Shown in pieces: positions 57,020 to 64,000 of a DNA stretch of 64,000 nucleotides. The stretch is from contig JAFEMH010003617.1 of NCBI GenBank assembly GCA_022495995.1, positions 99,501 through 163,500 of the forward strand, written 5' to 3'. The notes beneath the pieces are model-generated. The model was given only the letters and a program-made list of their open reading frames with translations. It was not told where the DNA came from and did no database searches. The position numbers and the translations under genes were made by a program. This stretch comes from Adenophora triphylla var. japonica (Eukaryota > Streptophyta > Magnoliopsida > Asterales > Campanulaceae). Position 1 is the stretch's first letter. Each line of letters begins with the position of its first letter.

Positions 57020-57080
57020 GCGATAGGCTACCTACGTATCCTTAAGAGGAATCAAGCCAGTCGTAGTTCGGGTCTTTGAC
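57020..57080 (-). other. CTACG/CGTAG motif block, copy 1 (copies also near 58195 and 60140)
   Basis: The plus strand reads GGCTACCTACGTATCC...GAATCAAGCC...CGTAGTTCGGG, the complement of the element B blocks at 26310-26700. Copy 2 is at 58195-58250 and a shorter copy at 60135-60190. The CTACG and CGTAG ends can pair. Confidence 0.55.
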
Positions 57081-57107
57081 TATCTTCAGACGTCGACCCT
57101 AGAGGGA

Positions 57108-57430
57108 CTATTTTTGGGAAATTACCCTATGATTTGACTATTTTTGGGAAGTCACCCTATGATTTGACTATTTTTGGGAAGTCACCCTATGATTTGACTA
57201 TTTTTGGGAGGTCACCCTATGATTTGACTATTTTTGGGAGGTCACCCTATGATTTGACTATTTTTGGGAAGTCGCCCTATGATTTGACTATTTTTGGGAA
57301 GTCGCCCTATGATTTGACTATTTTTGGGAATTCGCCCTATGATTTGACTATTTTTGGGAAGTCGCCCTAAGATTTGACTATTTTTGGGAAGTCGCCCTAA
57401 GGTTTGACTATTTTTGGGAAGTCGCCCTGG
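57108..57430 (-). repeat. 30-bp minisatellite, about 10.7 units
   Basis: Unit CTATTTTTGGGAAGTCACCC plus TATGATTTGA, exactly 30 bp, with few changes (CACC to CGCC, AAG to AGG). Because 30 is a multiple of three it leaves an open frame of 10-residue repeats on the plus strand, which I do not regard as a gene. Confidence 0.9.
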
Positions 57431-57507
57431 TAATGGTTTCGGTTTGTCGAATTAGGGGATGATTGCGATTTATCGCTTTACTCGTGTTGTGTGTGATAGC
57501 GTTTTAG

Positions 57508-57620
57508 GTGCCTCAAACCTTAATGATGGCGTCTTAGGTGCCTCGAACCTTGATGATGGCATCTTAGGTGCCTCGAACCTTGATTATGTCGTCTTAGGTG
57601 CCTCGAACCTTGACAAAGAG
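57508..57620 (-). repeat. Second 30-bp repeat, 4 units
   Basis: Unit TTAGGTGCCTCGAACCTTGA plus TGATGGCGTC. Unrelated in sequence to the 30-bp repeat just before it. Confidence 0.8.
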
Positions 57621-57774
57621 TGATCTGGAGGTATCAATTTGTTTTGAAATGATTTCCTTCGATGTTCGTATCCTTTCGTTGGGGACAGACTCCGAGGGGA
57701 TAGACAGTCTTTTGGTGGACTTCATTTGAAGGGACCGGAATTCCGTTAACTTTCGTCGGGGATGAACCTAAGCT

Positions 57775-58090
57775 GAGGTTTAGTTCAGAAGTATGAACCT
57801 AAATGAGAATTCAGTTCAGGAGTATGAACCTAAATGAGGACTCAGTTCAAGAGTATGAATCTAAATGAGAATTCAGTTCAGGAGTATGAACCTAAATGAG
57901 GACTCAGTTCAGGAGTATGAACCTAAATGAGAATTCAGTTCAGGAGTATGAACCTAAATGAGGACTTAGTTCAGGAGTATGAACCTAAATGGGGACTTAA
58001 CTCAGGAGTATGAACCTAAGTGGGGACTCAGTTCAGGAGTATGAACCTAAATGGGGACCTAGTTCAGGAGTATGATCCTAAGTCGGGGTT
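57775..58090 (-). repeat. 31-bp repeat, about 10 units
   Basis: Unit GAGTATGAACCTAAATGAG plus AATTCAGTTCAG or GACTCAGTTCAG. Confidence 0.85.
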
Positions 58091-58264
58091 TTGTACCTGA
58101 GGGAGACTGTTTGAGGGCGTTCTCGCTAGGGAAGATTCGAGCTTACGAGGATTACCGGGGAAAAGGGTGACCGTGTTGGTCAAGTGGCTAGACCTAAGGT
58201 AGGCTACCTACGTATCCCGAGTGGGAATCAAGCCTGGACGTAGTTCGAAACCGCCGGGATGGTC

Positions 58265-58395
58265 TTTGATGGTTTGACGGTATTTGGGAGTCACCCGAGG
58301 TTTGACTGTTTTTGGGAAGTCGCCCTAAGATTTGACTATTTTTGGGAAGTCGCCCTAAGACTTGACTATTTTTGGGAAGTCACCCTAAGATTTGA
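58265..58395 (-). repeat. Second block of the 57108-type 30-bp repeat, about 4 units
   Basis: TTTGACTATTTTTGGGAAGT, CGCCCTAAGA units as in the first block, separated from it by about 830 bp of other repeats, including a CTACG block. The repeat group itself seems to have been duplicated. Confidence 0.8.
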
Positions 58396-58399
58396 TGAT

Positions 58400-59670
58400 A
58401 ATGTTCTTTTAGAAAAGTAGTTGACTAAGATATGCTTTCATACCTGTGATGTGATTACCTGTAGCTGCCGGAAGGACTGAGGCTACGGCTGATGGTGATG
58501 AAGAGTTGTTGGATTGCCGTTCGCGGGGCGGTCTTTGTTGGCGATTTTCTGCATTTGTTAGTAGAGATGAATATGCATATATGACATTCACGATGACAGA
58601 TGCATGCATAGAACCAAAATGATTATGAGAGTATCACTGCATATGTTCGCGAGATGATGCATTTACTTGCTTTTGGAGATGCACTTAGCCTAAGCTTTTG
58701 ACAAGGAAATTATGATTTATGATCTTCAATCACTTAGGATTTTTCCTATTGATTCAAGTTTTGCGCATGCTACATGAGCCCTGGGGAGATTTTTGTGGGG
58801 ATGCATGGTGATGAGAGGGGATGTATTGGAATGTATGTGTCTGGAAACTGTTTGGAACAAACTTTGAGCAAGTGGGAGGGGGGTGAAAGCCCTCGATCGC
58901 GATTTAAACAGCGGTTGTTAATGAGGTTTTGTTAACAGTATCGCATGGACCTCAATTTTGATGAGATTGGATTCGGATCCCGGGTCTTGGTTGAAATTTT
59001 CCCTCTCAATCTTGGTCATTTGAAGCTGATGCCGACAGGCTCTAGAGTACGTCGGTATGAGTGAAACTTCTTTCATTTGGGTGAGCTGTGACTTGGCCGA
59101 AACCTTGTTCGGAGAATGATTTGATGAAATTGCTACTGCCGGGAGAAACCCCAGATCTTAAATTCCGATGCTACGGGAAGCTGCTATGTACCAAGTTCTG
59201 AAGCTGAAAATCTAGTTGTTGATGTGCCTAGACCTTTCTTGTGACTTGATAAAATTCATGTTCAAAAGACCATCTTGACAAAGCCCCCGGATCCCATTAA
59301 AGCGAGGAAAGATCCCTTCTTTGGCAAAGCCCCGGTTTGAAGAACTGAGTAGGCAAAGTCCAGATTTTGAAGAAGTGACTTGGCGAAGCCCCAATCTTAT
59401 AACCTCGTTGTGATTCCGACATAATTAGCAGAGTCCCAATCTGATTGGTAATGCAAAGCGATCCTGAAAAATAATCTGATAAAGATCGAATCTATCTCGT
59501 GGTGAAGAACCCAATGTGGACCCAAAGATGACTATAGAAGCCCCAGCTTGAAGAGCTGATACAGGAGAACCTGGGAGAACCGCTTAGCAAAGCCCCAAGT
59601 GAAGAAATTCGAGCGCCTTATTGCGTATAGAGTCATTATGTGGCCGAGGAGGCACCCATCTTTTCGGACT
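58400..59670 (-). other. 3' untranslated part of element C with AAGCCCC repeats
   Basis: No gene. AAGCCCC words (complement of the GGGGCTT repeats of B) occur between about 59281 and 59600. The remainder has no recognised content. Confidence 0.4.
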
Positions 59671-59679
59671 TTAGTCAAC

Positions 59680-60200
59680 CAGTCATTGGACAAGACTCGG
59701 AAATGTTTACGTGCAGGGGCATATCTTTTGAAAGGCGGGAATGTCTCCCGAATTTGTGTATGACACTCTCGCTTTTGGGTTTGACTCTTTTGAGAGAGTA
59801 TAAGCATAACAAGGTGTGGAAAAGTGTATGGAAAGCCCCTGCTGACAGAAAAACAGTGTTTGGCTCTATCTTCCTATAATGTAGAAAGAGAAGACTTGTC
59901 GAGACACTTGAAAACTTGTCTTATTCGTGATGATCACAAAGCTGCTTAAAACCCTTTGTTAATGTTCGGGTTATTCAACCCCTAAATCTGATATGAACAA
60001 ATATTTTGATTAATCACGAGGAGAAAGCCAACTGATATCGAGGATCAAGCTTGGAAGGATGGAAAGTGTATAGGAATGGTCCTTGATGAGACCGGATTTT
60101 TATGAGATTTGTTTGTGATTTCGACCGGACCAATTATGGTTGCCTACGTTCCCTCCATTATGAAGAGCTCAGGTCGCCGTAGTTCGGGCTTTTCCCGAAT
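59680..60200 (-). other. Non-coding block conserved with element B
   Basis: On the minus strand it contains TGATTAATC, GAATAACCCGAACATTAACA, AAAGGGTTTTAAG, GACAAGTCTT, TTCTGTCAGCAGGGGCTTTC and ACTCTCTCAAAAGAGTCAAA, in the same order as 22810-23460 of B. The frames differ between the copies. Confidence 0.55.
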
Positions 60201-61648
60201 GAAGAGAGAATGAGTGTGAAAATTCAAGACTTTGAAGCCCTTTGGGGAATTTGAGGATTGGAGATTCGAATAAAACATCCCCTTAGAGTGTCCATGAAAG
60301 ACACGGATGCGAAGCCCCAGTGGGACATCCACGGCAAGTGTTTGTGGAGTAGAAATGAATTATGCTCACATGAATCAGATTTGAATTTGCACAATCTTTG
60401 ATTGGTAATTTTGAACCAAGATGGATTAGATTCCAATTTAAGCAAGCAATGAAGCATTAATTTGATCCAGTCACCGAGGATATTAGAATGAAACTGCTAT
60501 CCGGTGGGGACTGTAGTTGGGTTTCCGGGCTTCGATCGGCCATCGGGTGATTTGGGAAATTATGACCTCTTAGGATGAGAGGTCGGCTGGGTCTTTTGCT
60601 GATGAACCTCTAAAGATGATAGGTTGTATTTTTAGGTATGTGTTTGGAATTTCTAAGGTAAGGGAATTGATTGCCTCTAAGAATGAGGGGTCAATTTTTT
60701 TTTTTGGAAGGCTTCCTGAGGAGCTTGGAATTATATCCGAGATTGTGAGGATTTTAAAATCCTTCTTTTGAGAATTCGGAAGGCCTCTTTGAGGAGTTAA
60801 GGATTATCTTTCCTTCCTTCACAACTTGAACATTTTATGCATCGCCGACTCTCGAAGCTAACTTCTTTGGCGTTACTTGGACTTCTCTGAATAAGGAGCA
60901 AAGGTGATGGCTAAACATGGTTTCAAAACATGCCGATCTTGAAATGAAAGGATATTGTTTGGTGAGGGTAAGGTAATGGCTTTCCTATGGGTGAAAGGCT
61001 TCAATCGCAATCCCTACCGGATGACCTAAACGAGGTTAAGGCTTCATTGTTTGCTTAAGCTTACTTGAGGAAGATTTATGCAAACTCTTGATCAATGAAA
61101 TGACGAGGATGATGAAAGAGATGTGAGCATATGAAATGTGAGATGGGGAGTTGGTAAGCCCCAATTTGAGAAGGATATCAATTGATTTTCTCACTCCAAT
61201 TAATTTAAATATTAATCATTTCAAAGAATTGGTGGTTGAGCAGCACAAGTGATCATTTTGGATAAAACAATTTCAATTAAGTGTAACGTGGGTGTGCAAG
61301 TGATGTCTCGAGTCTAGCAAGAAAAGAAGAAAAGATATATATATATATATATTAAAATTTTAAATGATAGTTAAGCTATCTTTCCACAACATTCGAGGTG
61401 GACTAAACCGAGAAGTGTCCAAGACGGACTTAGGGGAAAGAAAAATACTAGAACCTACGAAGGTTGACTAAAAGACTATTTTAGAGATAGGTAGCCCCTA
61501 GTCTAGCCGCTCTTTGCTGTTGGACCATGCATCCATTCTTCGACGCTGGAGACGGGAGCCATTGCAGGTCTTTCCATCAGGACTTCTTTGTCAACTTCTT
61601 GTTCAATCCAACCATTTTCATTACTCGCGATGATCGGGTTCATCGACC
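60201..61648 (-). other. Region between gag and conserved block of C, no gene
   Basis: Non-coding. An (AT)n run at 61337-61353, and GAGGTT/GATGAGAGG words. Its end near the gag stop matches the region after gag in B (CCTACGAAGGTTGACT at 61455, complement of the B sequence near 22150). Confidence 0.4.
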
Positions 61649-63849
61649 TCACAAAGTGGGTGAGTCAAATTCCATTATGTCCCCAAGGCTTGAACCACCA
61701 AACTCGATCATGTTGACACTCATGTTGTTATTTCTAGGGAGCGGGTTATTGATAGTATTAGGCCCTTCAGGCATCTCTAACCTCCCTTGCTCAATCAAAC
61801 TTTGGATTGCCTTCTTCAGGGGGATGCAATCATCTGTCAGGTGCCCATGGTACTGATGAAAGGCACAATGCTTGGAGGTATCCAAAGGAGCATTGGGGTT
61901 TCTGGGCTGATAATTTTCCAAAGGCCGGAGCAAACCTTCTTTTACCAAACCTCTAAAGATATCACTCAAAGGTATCCCAAAGTTTCTCAAGTCTTGGAGC
62001 CGGGATCTGGATGCATCAGGTTTCTTGGGAACAAAGGAAGTGGCATTGTTACAGTCCTGTCCCGTGTAGATGATCGCCTCTTTGCCTTTAGCGGGAGCGA
62101 GAGCAGTGTTGGAGGGAGGAGCCCGATATTCGTAGGCGTGTGCACTGCCGCCGCCGATTGTAAGCCTTTTCAAACTTAGCCCCGGAATTAACCATTGCAC
62201 GCAAGTCAGCGTAGGGGAAGTGGCTGAGGGAAGATCTCAAATGCGGCTTCAAGCATGACTGGAAGATGTCTAACTGCTCCTCGTCAGAGGGAGGAATGGC
62301 CATTTCACTGAGCTTTAAGTTCCACCTTTTATAGAAATCCCCAATATTCTCATCAGGGCGCTGCATTGTCGTCTGCAGGTCAACTCTGTTTGTCTCCCAT
62401 TCCAAGTTGGCTTTATACTTATCTGTGAAAGTATTGGTAATCTGTTCCCAAGTAGCCCTAGCTTCAGGCTTCGATCGGAAAAACCATTTCAAAGCCCCTG
62501 ACTTCAAAGAGAGACTGAAGTAGTCAGCCAACTGCTGGTTCGTGCATCCCTTAGCTTTCATTGCCAAAGTATAGGTGTCCAAGTGAGTTTTAGGGCATGC
62601 ACTCCCGTCGAACAATTCGAGATTGGGCATCACGAACTTGTGAGGCAGGGGTACAATCGAGTCGGGATCTGTAGGCCGAAGAGTAGTGTTCTTTTTGACG
62701 GTCAATTCAGCAATCTGCGCTTTCATTTCCTTGTGTTGATCCATAAACCAAGCCAATTGGGGATCCAAAGGTGGAGCGGGAATGCCTGAGCCGATATTTG
62801 AGCTAGGAAGAGGACTAGCTGTTGGTGGTGCATTGGTGGAAGGGATACCATATCCCGGAGCATAGGTGAAAACCTGTCCTTGGTCCAAATTACCCTGGGG
62901 AGTGTGAGTAGGAGCCTGGGCGAAGGGATAGAACCTTGCGGCTTGCTATTGATTCTCAACTGGCAAAGAGGGTGAAGGCAGTCCTGATGTAGCTAGATAG
63001 CTCGGATTTCCGGGGTGAGGCCCATAAGTAGGCTTAAGTGCGGGCTGCTGTCCCTGGTTGTTGAATTGCATGGTTGCCTGTGGCAAGGGTGTATAACCAG
63101 GGGGTACTGCGGTCCTGGTGATTCTGATGAAACCGGGATGGAGGTTTGGTAACCCATCGAACCCTGAGTGAGAAATGGATTTATGAAAGCTGTGTGAGGA
63201 GCAGCTGAGCTAGCATCGTTCTGAGGAGGGGCTCCTGACTGTTGCCCTGAACCAGACTGTGGCGGCATTCCAAACTGTTGCTATGAAGGTCCGGACTGAT
63301 CGGTTCCAAATTGAGGCGGGATCCCAATTTGCTGTGGCATTCCGAGGTATCCCCAACCATGAGAAGACATTCCGTACTGACTTTGCCCTCACTGAGGAGC
63401 TACGAACTGATTCGTCCCGTCAGGCTGCATGGATCTAGTGGTCTGACCCAGAGATCGAGGAGCATAGGTTCTGGTAGTACCGTAGGAGGTTGGTGGTGGC
63501 ATCTTGGAGTAGTCGGGGCGACCAAGATCAGGATTGAAGTCCTCCTCTTCTTACACGGTGAAGGTGCCATCGGGGTTGAGGCTGGCGGCCAGACCGTGGC
63601 TCTTAATAGCCTCCATAAGGCTATTCAGCTGTGCTTCTTGTCGCACTCTCATCTGTTCGGCTAACTGATTCCACTGCTGTTCTGTTTGAGGAGTCCCAGG
63701 AGGCGGAGTGGTGTTATCCCCATCGTTACCAGCTGATGCAGACATTCTGAAATCCGGAGTCGGAACAAACGGTGAAGCTGACGATGCGCTTGACTCTTCC
63801 CAACTGATCAAACGGTGACCCGGCGCTCGAAACCAAGCTTTGTGCGGAG
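61649..63849 (-). pseudogene. Element C Gag, nearly complete
   Basis: Read from 63849. The frame follows CTTTCCCCCGCAG, a good 3' splice site. The N-terminal part (to 63551) contains FRMSASAGNDGDN and QLAEQMRVRQEAQLNSLMEA and matches B. A stop, then a Gln/Pro/Gly/Ser-rich linker with several breaks (63540-62960). The capsid core (62888-62088) has KFVMPNLELFDGSACPKTHL, SLKSGALKWFFRSKPEARAT and YADLRAMVNSG. After a shift, the C-terminal part (62200-61649) has the knuckle CAFHQYHGHLTDDC and ends MEFDSPTL. Gag would package RNA of this family. Only a few breaks separate it from an open frame, so C decayed less than B. Confidence 0.75.
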
Positions 63850-64000
63850 CTGCGGGGGAAAGACACGGGGGTTCAGATGTTTGGGAATGAAGGAGGGTAG
63901 GTGTTTGGGCTTTGGGCTCATGCAACATGCAATTATTTGTTCTTGTTTACTTAAAACATGCTTTATTAACCTAATCGGTTGGAAAAGATTGCTCTTCTTT

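Larger units (their letters stand above)
55048..64000 (-). mobile_element. Element C: gag-only Ty3/gypsy element, relative of B, cut by the window edge
   Basis: Minus strand: Gag (63849-61649) is followed by a non-coding region with conserved blocks and tandem repeats, a polypurine-like tract and the 3' LTR (56918-55048). LTR start TGTAAGTGCTCC and LTR-end block AATGGCGTGGCG match those of B (TGTAAGTACCC, AATGGCGTGGCG). Gag, the 22810-23460 block and the AAGCCCC and CTACG repeats also match. No pol. The 5' LTR is beyond 64000, so no TSD can be tested. Confidence 0.8.

Noticed and set aside
57134..57370. Open frame of ten-residue repeats (DLTIFGKSPY)
   Set aside because: It exists only because the 30-bp tandem unit is a multiple of three. 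It lies antisense in the 3' untranslated part of element C and has no start context or relatives.
63311..63664. Plus-strand frames opposite Gag of C (also at 61527-62179 and 62583-62789)
   Set aside because: They lie antisense to a clearly recognised Gag region and have no motifs of their own.

Overview
This window is plant nuclear DNA, probably from a eudicot. It is AT-rich, and almost all of it is layered transposable elements: Ty3/gypsy elements of the TAT type, a Ty1/copia element, Helitrons, Stowaway-like and Harbinger-type DNA elements and solo LTRs. I found no intact host gene, rRNA or tRNA gene. Families were called from protein motifs, primer-binding sites, terminal repeats and target-site duplications (TSDs) read by eye. 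No database search was run.

Layout. 1-5195: right part of a minus-strand LTR retrotransposon (leader plus a 2.76 kb 5' LTR) whose other end lies left of the window. 5196-7693: low-copy AT-rich DNA with a C-rich tract and a foldback MITE. 7699-31320: element A, a minus-strand TAT-lineage Ty3/gypsy element with matching LTRs and TSD taatg. It has gag, protease, RT, two RNase H domains and integrase on the minus strand, all decayed, plus a plus-strand (antisense) gene region beside its 3' LTR. 16066-28371: element B, a gag-only, repeat-rich gypsy element inserted between protease and RT of A (TSD gcacc). 31498-37512: a Stowaway-like MITE split by a minus-strand Helitron of about 5.6 kb. The Helitron carries two solo LTRs, another MITE and internal duplications. 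37513-41690: low-copy DNA with a duplicated exon-like segment and two more MITEs. 41696-43663: internally deleted PIF/Harbinger element. 44126-50673: Ty1/copia element (TSD ataaa) with young LTRs but broken genes. 50674-55047: hAT transposase fragment, a probable second Helitron and a Harbinger-like inverted-repeat element. 55048-64000: element C, minus strand, a relative of B cut by the right edge.

How the parts relate. A is the oldest large element (LTRs differ at very roughly a tenth of positions) and B jumped into it later. B and C encode only Gag and carry long hairpin-rich tandem repeats in their 3' halves, so they must have used enzymes from an autonomous TAT-type partner. A is of the right lineage but is decayed.

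The signal I consider most novel is a regulatory-looking motif array. It consists of 14-bp GC-rich palindromes (TGGGCGGTCGCCCA) in pairs about 22 bp apart, with the pairs repeating every 71-73 bp. It occurs in the LTR of the left-edge gypsy element and again in the leader intron of the unrelated copia element. Paired GC-rich motifs of a related kind sit upstream of the TATA box in B. Other notable points are the copia start codon placed in the LTR and joined to gag by a predicted intron, the antisense gene of A with its own TATA box, and the 41-bp hairpin minisatellite of B.
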